DNA from: Syntrophobacterales bacterium
GTDB lineage: Bacteria; Desulfobacterota; Desulfobaccia; Desulfobaccales; 0-14-0-80-60-11
Length of the DNA: 9,651 bases
Assembly: GCA_023229795.1 (NCBI GenBank)
Contig: JALNYP010000103.1
Coordinates: 1 to 9,651 of the forward strand
Reading direction: 5' to 3'
A program made the position numbers and the translations under genes. The notes under the pieces are model-generated. The model was not told the DNA's origin. It was given only the letters and a program-made list of their open reading frames with translations, and searched no databases. This document shows, one piece after another, positions 1 to 6,388 of this stretch. Numbering within the stretch: position 1 is the first letter of the stretch; each line of letters begins with the position of its first letter.

Positions 1-303
1 GCAAGAATCACCAAGCTCTGGGATAAACGCCGGTCTCCCAAAGAGGGTCCACCCAACTCGCGTTGGGCCCAATCTTGGCCGCAATACAGGTGCAATTAGA
101 TAACGATTTAATATTTCAAGTATTTTTAACATAAAATCTTACAACAAAATCAAATAGATGTCTAGAATTATTTTATCAAGTGATTATAATATGTTAACCT
201 AAACAGCCGAACCTCCCCCCGGACTTGTGGGTAATGATAAGCCCCGAAGCGGGGGGAGAGGGGGATAACCTATCGATTTTATCATACGGAATAAGGGGGC
301 AGC
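1..303. other. Non-coding left edge with two hairpins and an AT-rich patch
   Basis: No convincing gene is seen here. Bases 1-75 are GC-balanced and hold two back-to-back hairpins: CTC/GAG plus GGGA/TCCC arms at 16-23 and 36-45, and a perfect CCCAAC/GTTGGG stem at 52-57 and 62-67 with a TCGC loop. Bases about 95-200 are strongly AT-rich, unlike the rest of the window. A third hairpin (CCCCG/CGGGG, 242-246 and 250-254, loop AAG) lies downstream of the membrane-protein gene that ends at 304. It has no U-tract on either strand, so it is not a clear intrinsic terminator. Short open frames run in from the left edge on the plus strand (stops at 97-99 and 101-103), but neither resembles a known protein end. 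The hairpin segment may be an interspersed intergenic repeat. Confidence 0.5.
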
Positions 304-789
304 TCAGGGGCCAGCCGCAAGGTTCCCGGCGCCGCCCGGGCCGGAATGGCGGGACAGCGCCATGGAGGCCGCGGAGCCACCGGCCTGGGAGCGGTAGCCG
401 CCGCCTCGCCCCCGGGGCTGCGTGTCCGGGGTGATCAGGAAGGGGAAGTAGATCAGCAGCAGGCCGAGGATGACAAAGACCATGGCGACCTTGTGGCGCA
501 GCCGGGGATCGGGCACCAGTCGGGCGAACAGGCCGGGGATCAAGTGCCAGTGCAGGATGAGGTGCAGCGCCAGCAGGGCCAACAGGGCAAAGGCCAGGTA
601 GAGGTGCACGTCGCCCCAATCATGGCGGTCCCAGCCCAGCCAGGAGAGATACAGGTTGCGGCCGTATCTGGCCACGACTTCACGCCCCGGCGGCAGGATG
701 TACTTCATCAGGAAACCCAGGCCCGCCATGGCCATGAGGCATAAGAACATCAAAGCGTCGATGATAAAGTTTAGTTTGGATCTGTCCAT
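304..789 (-). CDS. DUF4405-type three-helix membrane protein, probable b-type cytochrome
   Basis: The 161-residue product has three predicted membrane helices, at about residues 8-28, 58-80 and 100-120. A histidine-rich stretch sits at the start of the second helix (RHDWGDVH, H56 and H62), and further histidines follow at its end (H76, H80, H82). This helix layout and the W-x(n)-HDWG-x-H pattern are what I know from DUF4405 proteins, which are thought to bind heme b and often accompany electron-transfer proteins; heme binding here is inferred. Residues 126-161 form a Gly/Ser/Ala-rich, low-complexity tail that looks unusual for the family. The start is supported by AGGAGG at 794-799, with a short 4-nt spacer. 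The gene stands 156 bp from its upstream neighbour, so it may have its own promoter, though none is clear. Confidence 0.75.
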   Translation of the reverse strand: MDRSKLNFIIDALMFLCLMAMAGLGFLMKYILPPGREVVARYGRNLYLSWLGWDRHDWGDVHLYLAFALLALLALHLILHWHLIPGLFARLVPDPRLRHKVAMVFVILGLLLIYFPFLITPDTQPRGRGGGYRSQAGGSAASMALSRHSGPGGAGNLAAGP

Positions 790-945
790 CGGTCCTCCTC
801 GGCAAGAGATGGAGGGTTAGTCGGAAGGGATAGGCTGCGGAAAGAAACTAGTGATTCAGCAGTATGGTGCTCCTTTATGGCCCAATATGAGATTTTTCGC
901 CCTCAGCCCTTGAGTTGATGCCATCCGCAGATAATGCCGCGTCGT

Positions 946-1386
946 TTATTTGGCGCCGCGGCCGCTCCAGACCGGGACGCCCTTGGGGTCGCGCAGCTTC
1001 AGGACCTGGTCCCCTTTTTTGACCTCGGCGGCGATGATCACCGGTTGATTTTGCCAGGTGATTTTCGAGCCGGTCACCTCGATCTTGTCCAAGGCCTTGA
1101 TCTTCACGGGCAGTTGGTCGAGGGCCACGCTGGGACCGAGAAACACAGTGATTTTGGCCGTTTCCGTCTTTAAGGTCAGGTACACCAGCTCCGGTAATCC
1201 TTGCTGAGCCCTCGGAGGGGTCATGGAGATGACGATGCCGGAGACGGTCACCACCGTTTCCGGGTTATAAAATCCGCCGGGGCCGCCGCCTTTCCCTGTC
1301 GGGGAGGCGGGCTGGCCCCGGGACACCCCGGCCAGGATCAGACTGAGAAGGCAAAAGACCGCGAGGAGCCGGTACCATCTGGACAT
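946..1386 (-). CDS. Small secreted OB-fold-like protein
   Basis: The 146-residue product begins with a typical signal peptide: Arg near the N terminus, a hydrophobic core at about residues 7-20, and possible cleavage near SRG-QP. A Gly/Pro-rich linker follows. The rest reads as a beta-rich domain starting VTVSGIVISM and ending VLKLRDPKGVPVWSG. That ending, with the preceding IIAAEVKKGDQ, resembles periplasmic OB-fold-like proteins seen in deltaproteobacteria, sometimes annotated simply as DNA-binding or hypothetical. I do not know a biochemical role; binding nucleic acid would be odd for an exported protein. The start is fixed by AAGGAG at 1394-1399 with a 7-nt spacer. It lies 44 bp behind sucC on the same strand, so co-transcription is likely, but a functional link is not shown. 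Confidence 0.72.
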   Translation of the reverse strand: MSRWYRLLAVFCLLSLILAGVSRGQPASPTGKGGGPGGFYNPETVVTVSGIVISMTPPRAQQGLPELVYLTLKTETAKITVFLGPSVALDQLPVKIKALDKIEVTGSKITWQNQPVIIAAEVKKGDQVLKLRDPKGVPVWSGRGAK

Positions 1387-1430
1387 AAAGTCGCTCCTTG
1401 AGTGCGGCGGACTGGGAAGCTATCGGGCGT

Positions 1431-2591
1431 TCAGCTTACCAGTCCCGCCACTTTCTTCGCCGCGTCCAGCATGTCGGTGGCCACCGTGAAGGTCAGGCCG
1501 GATTTGTTGAGGATCTCCCGGCCCTGCTCCACGTTGGTGCCTTCCAGGCGCACGATGATGGGCACCTTGACCTGGACCTGCTGCACCGCCTCCACCACCC
1601 CGTTGGCCAGGACGTCGCAGCGCAGGATGCCGCCGAAGATGTTGATGAGCACGCCCTTGACATTGGGGTCGCCCAGGATGATGCGGAAGCCGTTGGCCAC
1701 CATTTCGGCGGAGGCGCCGCCGCCCACGTCGAGGAAGTTGGCCGGTTCGGCCCCGGCGGCCTTGATCAGGTCCATGGTGGCCATGGCCAGGCCGGCGCCG
1801 TTCACCATGGCCCCGACGTTGCCGGTGAGGCGGATATAGTTGAGATGGTGCTTGCGAGCCTCATGCTCCAGGGGGTCCATCTCCTCCGGGTCTTCCATGG
1901 CCGCCAGGTTGTGGTGCTTAAAGAGGGCGTTGTCGTCCAGGTTGATCTTGGCGTCCAGGGCCAGCATGGCCCCGTCTTTGGTGACTACCAGGGGATTGAT
2001 CTCGGCCAGGGAACAGTCCAGGCAGGTGAACATGCGGTAGAGATTGTCGATAAAGCTGGTGGCCGGACGGATCAGCGCCGGATTGAGGCCGATGCCGAAG
2101 GCCAGGTTGCGGGCCTGGTAAGGCATGAAGCCCGCGGCCGGGTCCACGGCCTCCTTGAAGATGCGCTCCGGAGTGCGGGCCGCCACTTCTTCGATCTCCA
2201 TGCCGCCCTCGGCGCTCATCATGATCACCGGCTTACCCGCGGTCCGGTCCACTACCATCCCCAAATAGAGCTCCTGGGCAATGTTCTGAGCCTGCTCCAC
2301 CAAAACCTTGTTGACTACCTTGCCTTCGTGCCCCGTCTGGGGCGTGACCAGGGTCATGCCCAGAATCTGGTCCGCGACCCGCTCCACTTCTTCCAGGGTA
2401 TCGGCAACCTTGATGCCTCCGCCCTTGCCCCGGCCGCCGGCGTGGATCTGAGCCTTGACGACAAAGGGACCTTCGGGCAATTGTTCGGCCACCTGCCGGG
2501 CTTCCCGAGAGGTGGTAGCTACGTCGCCCTGGGGCACGGGCACGTTGAATTGCTTCAGCAAATCTTTCGCCTGGTATTCGTGAATTTTCAT
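1431..2591 (-). CDS. sucC: Succinyl-CoA ligase (ADP-forming), beta subunit
   Basis: SucC pairs with SucD to interconvert succinyl-CoA plus ADP and phosphate with succinate, CoA and ATP in the cytoplasmic TCA cycle. The 386-residue length is normal for SucC. The N terminus MKIHEYQAKDLL is the family hallmark. The ATP-grasp domain shows K46 and the glycine loop GRGKGGG at 53-59. LAEINPLV at 195-202 and the DAKINLDD segment at 213-220 carry the metal and nucleotide-binding acidic residues. The C-terminal ligase half shows NGAGLAMATMD (264-274), DVGGGA (288-293), NIFGGILRCD (317-326) and RLEGTN (348-353). The start is supported by AAGGA at 2598-2602 with a 6-nt spacer. Unusually, sucD does not follow: the next gene downstream encodes a small exported protein, and the gene upstream a lipoprotein. 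The alpha subunit must be elsewhere, if present. Confidence 0.97.
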   Translation of the reverse strand: MKIHEYQAKDLLKQFNVPVPQGDVATTSREARQVAEQLPEGPFVVKAQIHAGGRGKGGGIKVADTLEEVERVADQILGMTLVTPQTGHEGKVVNKVLVEQAQNIAQELYLGMVVDRTAGKPVIMMSAEGGMEIEEVAARTPERIFKEAVDPAAGFMPYQARNLAFGIGLNPALIRPATSFIDNLYRMFTCLDCSLAEINPLVVTKDGAMLALDAKINLDDNALFKHHNLAAMEDPEEMDPLEHEARKHHLNYIRLTGNVGAMVNGAGLAMATMDLIKAAGAEPANFLDVGGGASAEMVANGFRIILGDPNVKGVLINIFGGILRCDVLANGVVEAVQQVQVKVPIIVRLEGTNVEQGREILNKSGLTFTVATDMLDAAKKVAGLVS

Positions 2592-2638
2592 GGAATATCC
2601 TTTTTACCGTGATTTCTGCAGGAGGGTTGTCTCTATTA

Positions 2639-2665
2639 ATTAAACCAGCGGTTAACGATTATCAA
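2639..2665 (-). promoter_or_regulatory. Candidate sigma70-type promoter for sucC
   Basis: Reading the minus strand, TTGATA (2660-2665, five of six to the -35 consensus) is followed after 15 nt by TTTAAT (2639-2644, five of six to the -10 consensus). A 17-nt spacing would instead place TAATTA as the -10, a poorer match. The element lies in the 109-bp AT-rich gap between the lipoprotein gene and sucC. This is pattern matching only, and the 15-nt spacer is suboptimal. Confidence 0.4.
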
Positions 2666-2700
2666 TGAAAAAGCGTCGAGCACCCGATTGCGGGACGAAT

Positions 2701-3426
2701 TCAAAAATCAAGCAGGAGCGTATAAACCTGTCCGGTATCCCGGTCCTGGAGTTGCAGGCGCAGGGACTGGGGCGTGCCGGCCTCCCGGGGGAAGAGGATA
2801 AGGCCGTAGGCCAGCTCTCCGGGCTTGATGGGGGTATTTTGCAGATTGTGCGCGGCCAGGTCCTGGCTGATGGTCCGGGGCACCTGGGTCTCGCCGGCGC
2901 CTTGCACTCCCCCCAGAATACCGCCGCCGACCGCGCCGGCGGTGACGCCCCGCAGGGCATATTCCCCGGCCCGGCCGCCGCTGACCACGCCCACCGCGGC
3001 GCCGATGAGGGCCCCGGTGGCCGCGCCCAGCAGGGACCCCTGAGTCACGCCCTTCACGGTTTCCTTGACCTGGGTTCCCTTAGCCACCCGGTCATAGGCC
3101 TGGCGATCCGACAACACCGGAAAGACTTCCTGCTGCCGGTTCATGAGGAAGGTCTGGGTGGGGACGATTACCAGGGTCTGATTGCCCCGGTTGTCGAAGC
3201 TCACCTGCACCGGCAGAAGCCCCGCGCCGATGATGTCGAAGCCGAACGCGGCCCGGGCTTCCTCGACGTTGTCCCAGGCCCGGGCCCCCACATAGACATC
3301 GGCCACCCGCTGCACATTGGCATACGCCTCGGGGAGCTTGAAAGGCTGGACTTTGGGCTCATAAGTGGAGCACCCCTGCCAGATAAGGGTGGACAGGAGG
3401 CAAAGGATGGCGGCAAAGCGGCGCAT
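2701..3426 (-). CDS. Glycine-zipper outer-membrane-type lipoprotein
   Basis: The 241-residue product starts with a short hydrophobic signal ending in WQGC-STYEP, with Cys19 as the probable lipidation site. Gly at -1 fits a lipobox, but Trp at -3 is not canonical. Residues 40-110 look like a beta-rich domain. Residues 126-178 form a glycine-zipper stretch (GAATGALIGAAVG, then TAGAVGGGILGG), as in envelope lipoproteins that insert in or sit against membranes. A polar C-terminal beta-like segment ends the protein. The function is unknown; envelope stability or assembly would be a guess from the zipper alone. The start is well supported by AGGAG at 3433-3437 with a 6-nt spacer. Upstream is the repeat-bearing spacer, with no clear promoter. 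Confidence 0.8.
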   Translation of the reverse strand: MRRFAAILCLLSTLIWQGCSTYEPKVQPFKLPEAYANVQRVADVYVGARAWDNVEEARAAFGFDIIGAGLLPVQVSFDNRGNQTLVIVPTQTFLMNRQQEVFPVLSDRQAYDRVAKGTQVKETVKGVTQGSLLGAATGALIGAAVGVVSGGRAGEYALRGVTAGAVGGGILGGVQGAGETQVPRTISQDLAAHNLQNTPIKPGELAYGLILFPREAGTPQSLRLQLQDRDTGQVYTLLLDF

Positions 3427-3446
3427 GATGATCTCCTGCCTTAACA

Positions 3447-3474
3447 GTTCAAAGTTCGAGGTTCAAAGTTCAAG
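3447..3474. repeat. 14-bp tandem direct repeat
   Basis: Two adjacent 14-bp units, GTTCAAAGTTCGAG (3447-3460) and GTTCAAAGTTCAAG (3461-3474), differ at one base. Each unit holds two GTTC half-steps, so the array reads as four near-copies of a 7-bp word, and a partial fifth (GTTAAG) follows. It sits 10 bp upstream of the lipoprotein ribosome-binding site, so it would lie in that gene's promoter or leader. Confidence 0.7.
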
Positions 3475-3483
3475 GTTAAGCGT

Positions 3484-3544
3484 ATAGGGCGGCCTGTGGC
3501 CGCCGGCCGCCGACCCTATCGGTAGCCGCAGGCTTTAGCCTGCG
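3484..3544. repeat. REP-like pair of palindromes
   Basis: ATAGGG (3484-3489) and CCCTAT (3514-3519) enclose a GGCGGCC-TGT-GGCCGCC hairpin (3488-3504) and a second copy of GGCCGCC at 3505-3511, giving alternative pairings. Eight bases later a perfect 8-bp stem, CGCAGGCT/AGCCTGCG (3527-3534 and 3537-3544), is separated by only TT. Neither hairpin is followed by a U-tract on either strand, so they are more like repetitive extragenic palindromes than simple terminators. They could still protect the 3' end of the rny-ymdB mRNA. Confidence 0.65.
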
Positions 3545-3577
3545 CTGTGCTGCCCCCGGCTGATCTTTAGAAAAATA

Positions 3578-4363
3578 TCAGGCTGACTTCAAGGGCAGCC
3601 GCACCCGGGTGACTTCCTGGCAGCGGCCCTGGGGGTCGATTTTCAGCACCACGCCCTGGAGTTGCATATTTTGAGTCGCCACCTTGAAAGGTTGGGGGCG
3701 CTGGGTCAGGAAGCGTTCCAGGATGATCTCCCGTTTCATACCGATGACCGAGTCCACCGGGCCGGTCATGCCGGTGTCGCTGATATAGCCGGCGCCGCCC
3801 GGCAGGATGCGTTCGTCCGCGGTCTGGACGTGGGTGTGGGTGCCCACCACCGCGCTCACCCGGCCGTCCAGGTACCAGCCCAGGGCCTGTTTCTCGCTGG
3901 TGGCTTCGGCGTGCATGTCCACCAGGATGACCTTGACGTGGGGGGGAATCGTTTCAAGGAGTCCGTCCACGGTGCGGAAGGGGCACTCGATGGCGCTCAT
4001 GAACACCCGGCCTTCCAGGTTGATTATAGCCGCAGGTTCGCCCGCGGCGGTCTCGACGATGGCCAGCCCCCGCCCCGGGGCCCCCGGCGGGTAGTTAGCC
4101 GGGCGCAGCAGGCGGTCGGTATCTTCGAGATAAGGGAGGATCTCCTTGTGCTTCCAGATGTGGTTGCCGCTGGTGAGGACGTCCACCCCCTGGCTCAGGA
4201 GATCGTCGGCCACCTGGGGGGTGATGCCCAGTCCGCCGGAAGCGTTTTCGCCGTTGGCCACCACCAGGTCAATGAAATAGTGGTCAATGGCCCAGGGCAG
4301 GAGTTCCTCGACGGCCCGCCGCCCCGGGGCCCCCACGATATCGCCGATAAACAGGATATTCAT
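3578..4363 (-). CDS. ymdB: YmdB-family metallophosphoesterase (TIGR00282)
   Basis: This is a calcineurin-like phosphoesterase of the YmdB group; in Bacillus subtilis YmdB hydrolyses 2',3'-cyclic nucleotides and affects RNA-dependent developmental decisions. The 261 residues match the family length. Metal and catalytic residues are all visible: D8 in GDIVG, E39 and N40 in NGENA, N67 and H68 in SGNHIW, H151 in VDMHAE, and H176/H178 in GTHTHVQTAD. The ATG at 4363 fits the family N terminus MNILFIGDIVG. The same frame stays open far upstream inside rny, but that part has no family resemblance and is overlap noise. The gene starts 13 nt after the rny stop and no Shine-Dalgarno is seen (the leader is CGGCCCCTCCTGC), so translation probably depends on coupling to rny. 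The pairing with rny suggests a shared role in RNA metabolism. Confidence 0.93.
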   Translation of the reverse strand: MNILFIGDIVGAPGRRAVEELLPWAIDHYFIDLVVANGENASGGLGITPQVADDLLSQGVDVLTSGNHIWKHKEILPYLEDTDRLLRPANYPPGAPGRGLAIVETAAGEPAAIINLEGRVFMSAIECPFRTVDGLLETIPPHVKVILVDMHAEATSEKQALGWYLDGRVSAVVGTHTHVQTADERILPGGAGYISDTGMTGPVDSVIGMKREIILERFLTQRPQPFKVATQNMQLQGVVLKIDPQGRCQEVTRVRLPLKSA

Positions 4364-4376
4364 GCAGGAGGGGCCG

Positions 4377-5936
4377 TTAGCGGGCGTATTCCACCGACCG
4401 GGTTTCCCGGATGACGGTGACTTTGATCTGACCCGGATAGGTGAGGTCTTGCTCGATCTTTTTGGCCACCTCCCGGCTGAGCAGGACCGCTTCTTCGTCG
4501 TTGACCTTTTCGCTTTCCACGATGAGGCGGATTTCCCGGCCGGCCTGAATCGCATAGGATTTGCTGATGCCGCCGAAGGACAGAGCCACTTTCTCCAGGT
4601 CCTCCAGGCGCTTGACGTAGGTCTCGAGCATCTCTCGCCGGGCTCCGGGGCGGGCTCCCGACAGGGTGTCCGCGGCCTGGACCAGCACGGCCATGATGTT
4701 TTCCGGGGGGATGTCTTCGTGGTGGGCGGCGACGGCATGAACCACTTTGGGGGATTCGCCGTAGCGCTTGGCCAGATCGGCGCCGATAAGGGCGTGGACG
4801 CCCTCGGCCTCCTGGTCCACGGCCTTGCCGATGTCATGCAGCAAGCCGGCCCGCTTGGCATGTTTGACGTTGAGGCCCAATTCGGCGGACATAATACCGC
4901 AGAGGTAGCAGACCTCCACCGAATGTTGCAGGACGTTTTGGGCATAGCTGGTGCGGAACTTCAGCTTGCCCAGGAGTTTGATAAGCTCCGGATGCAGCCC
5001 GTGGACCCCGGCGTCGAAGGCAGCCTCTTCCCCTGCCTCTCGGATATTCACTTCCAGTTCCTGGGTGACCTTTTCTACGATCTCTTCGATGCGTCCGGGG
5101 TGGATGCGGCCGTCGGAGATGAGCCGGTCCAGGCTGCGCCGGGCTATTTCCCGCCGGACCGGGTTGAAGGCGCTCAAGATGACCGCCTCAGGGGTATCGT
5201 CGATGATGATGTCCACTCCGGTGGCGGCTTCCAGAGCCCGGATGTTCCGGCCTTCCCGGCCGATGATGCGGCCTTTCATCTCTTCGTTCGGCAGGGCCAC
5301 TACCGAAACGGTCTGCTCGGCCACATAATCCGAGGCATAGCGTTTGATGGCCAGACTGATAATCTCCCTGGCCTTGCGATCGGCATGCTCCCGGGCCTCG
5401 GTTTCGACACGTTTCACCATCCGGGCGGCGTCACCGCGGACTTCCCGCTCCATAGTCCTGAGGAGATGTTCTTTGGCCTCAATGGCGCTCATGCCGGCCA
5501 GATGCTCCAGGCGGGCGTTTTGTTCGGCCACCAATTGCTGGTAACGGTCGGCCTGGACCTTGAGATCCTCTTCCTGTTTGGCCACCATTTTATGCTTTTT
5601 GATGAGTTCGGTATCTCGTTCGTCCAGTGAAGCCCCTTTCTTTTCCAGGTGTTCTTCTTTCTGGAGGATGCGGCGTTCCAGTTGGTTGAGTTCGTGGCGC
5701 CGATCCTGGGTCTCTTTTTCGAAGTCCATCTTCATTTGCAGGAGTTGATCCTTGGCCTGTAGCTTGGCTTCTTTCTTGATAGTTTCGGCTTCTTTGCGGG
5801 CTTCATCCAGGATCTTTTTTCCCAGGGCTTCCAGAGACTGCTGGTGGCTGTCCACCACGTACTTGCGATAGAAAAAGCCGCCCACAAAGCCGAGGCCCAC
5901 CAGGATAACCTCGACGAAAAAATGCAATATGGTCAT
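4377..5936 (-). CDS. rny: Ribonuclease Y
   Basis: RNase Y is a membrane-anchored endoribonuclease that starts mRNA decay. The 519-residue product has the full architecture: an N-terminal membrane helix (about 5-23), a long charged coiled coil (about 30-190), a KH RNA-binding domain (about 210-275, with GRIIGREGRNIR at 222-233), and an HD catalytic domain with H338, the H367-D368 pair in LLHDIGKA, H405/H406 and D423. The length equals the Bacillus enzyme. The start is supported by AAAAGGAA upstream, with about 6 nt to the ATG, and by placing the anchor at the extreme N terminus. It is followed by ymdB after 13 nt. Upstream is a long structured spacer that could act as a leader or encode a small RNA. 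Confidence 0.97.
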   Translation of the reverse strand: MTILHFFVEVILVGLGFVGGFFYRKYVVDSHQQSLEALGKKILDEARKEAETIKKEAKLQAKDQLLQMKMDFEKETQDRRHELNQLERRILQKEEHLEKKGASLDERDTELIKKHKMVAKQEEDLKVQADRYQQLVAEQNARLEHLAGMSAIEAKEHLLRTMEREVRGDAARMVKRVETEAREHADRKAREIISLAIKRYASDYVAEQTVSVVALPNEEMKGRIIGREGRNIRALEAATGVDIIIDDTPEAVILSAFNPVRREIARRSLDRLISDGRIHPGRIEEIVEKVTQELEVNIREAGEEAAFDAGVHGLHPELIKLLGKLKFRTSYAQNVLQHSVEVCYLCGIMSAELGLNVKHAKRAGLLHDIGKAVDQEAEGVHALIGADLAKRYGESPKVVHAVAAHHEDIPPENIMAVLVQAADTLSGARPGARREMLETYVKRLEDLEKVALSFGGISKSYAIQAGREIRLIVESEKVNDEEAVLLSREVAKKIEQDLTYPGQIKVTVIRETRSVEYAR

Positions 5937-5955
5937 GTAAATTCCTTTTTACGCT

Positions 5956-6089
5956 CTATTACTTCACAAGTGGCGACATCCCTCCCGGCTAGGGCGGGAC
6001 GGATCAATCTTGGAGCTCTGAATCCGGGCAAGGACACAAGGGCGGGCGACGGCCGCAAGGGCCACGTGCGGAACTTCGGGGCGGAATAG
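5956..6089 (-). other. Nested complementarity upstream of rny, possible structured leader or small RNA
   Basis: On the minus strand several arms nest in order. CTATT (6085-6089) can pair with AATAG (5956-5960). CACGTGGC (6061-6068) can pair with GCCACTTGTG (5965-5974) across a 2-nt bulge. CGGAT (6022-6026) can pair with ATCCG (6000-6004). Together they suggest one elongated, bulged rod of about 134 nt that ends just before the rny ribosome-binding site. A rod with internal bulges is the general shape of 6S RNA, but I cannot match conserved 6S sequence from memory. It could equally be an untranslated leader used in rny control. No promoter is clear directly upstream. Confidence 0.3.
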
Positions 6090-6101
6090 GGTCAACGACA
6101 G

Positions 6102-6123
6102 GGCCGGTAAGGAGCCACCGGCC
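6102..6123. other. Perfect 7-bp hairpin
   Basis: GGCCGGT (6102-6108) and ACCGGCC (6117-6123) form a perfect GC-rich stem with an 8-nt loop. There is no T-run after it on either strand, so I do not call it a terminator. It separates the terminator-ended block downstream of zapA from the nested structure next to rny. Confidence 0.5.
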
Positions 6124-6215
6124 GAATAAATCTTAAGTAACCATCATTTTTGGCCATAAACATTTCGCTGGTCAAGGTGCGATTTGGCGCTGTCCCTCTC
6201 AAAACCGGATATTGC

Positions 6216-6239
6216 AAAAAACCAGAAGGTTTTTCCTTC
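6216..6239 (-). terminator. Probable intrinsic terminator of the zapB-zapA transcript
   Basis: On the minus strand GAAGG (6235-6239) and CCTTC (6225-6229) enclose an A5 loop and are followed by TGG and a run of six T (6221-6216). An alternative pairing, AAAAACC with GGTTTTT around a TTCT loop, overlaps it and is also stable-looking. Either way a short hairpin leads directly into a U-tract, about 150 nt after the zapA stop. Confidence 0.6.
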
Positions 6240-6388
6240 GTTGTCTTGTGTCCGCCTGGGTCAATATTTCTGACCGGTGCGTCGTTTTACTTTCGCCCGG
6301 AATAAATTCCTGCCGTCCTTTCATACACCCCAAGCCTTTTCTGCCAGGGTTCGTGGCGCTCCCGTGCAGCCGGAGGACTGCCGGGGCC
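6222..6388 (-). ncRNA. Candidate structured RNA between zapA and the terminator (6S RNA hypothesis)
   Basis: Directly behind the zapA stop the minus strand carries a series of hairpins with no ORF. These are CCCG-GCAG/CTGC-A-CGGG (6361-6385), ACCCTGGC with GCTTGGGGT including G-U pairs and one bulge (6327-6350), GGAA-TTTA-TTCC (6299-6310), GGTCA/TGACC with a 7-nt loop (6259-6275), then the terminator. The zapA downstream position is a known home of 6S RNA (ssrS) in many proteobacteria. That is the main reason for the name; the multi-hairpin look is not the classic single rod of 6S, so the true 6S, if present, may instead be the block nearer rny. It could also be only a structured zapA 3' UTR. 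Confidence 0.35.

Noticed and set aside
1398..2612. 404-codon open frame on the plus strand opposite sucC
   Set aside because: It is antisense to a full, motif-complete sucC; the His/Gln/Gly-rich product is typical of a GC-rich shadow frame.
2669..2694. CCCG/CGGG hairpin followed by a T-run after the lipoprotein stop
   Set aside because: The stem is only 4 bp and about 10 nt separate it from the T-run, too loose for an intrinsic terminator call.
4364..4945. Upstream extension of the ymdB frame into rny, giving a 455-residue product
   Set aside because: The extra N-terminal residues are Ser/Pro/Arg-rich noise overlapping rny; the YmdB family begins at MNILFIGDIVG.
4287..5630. 447-codon plus-strand open frame opposite rny
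   Set aside because: RNase Y on the minus strand has every domain intact, and the opposite frame has no recognisable motif.
6100..6180. TTGACC words as possible rny promoters
   Set aside because: No acceptable -10 hexamer lies 15-19 nt downstream of any copy.
6353..6362. Plus-strand GTGGCGCTCC, which I recall also occurs in E. coli 6S RNA
   Set aside because: It is only 10 bases, on the strand opposite zapA transcription, and the surrounding sequence does not follow 6S; most likely chance.
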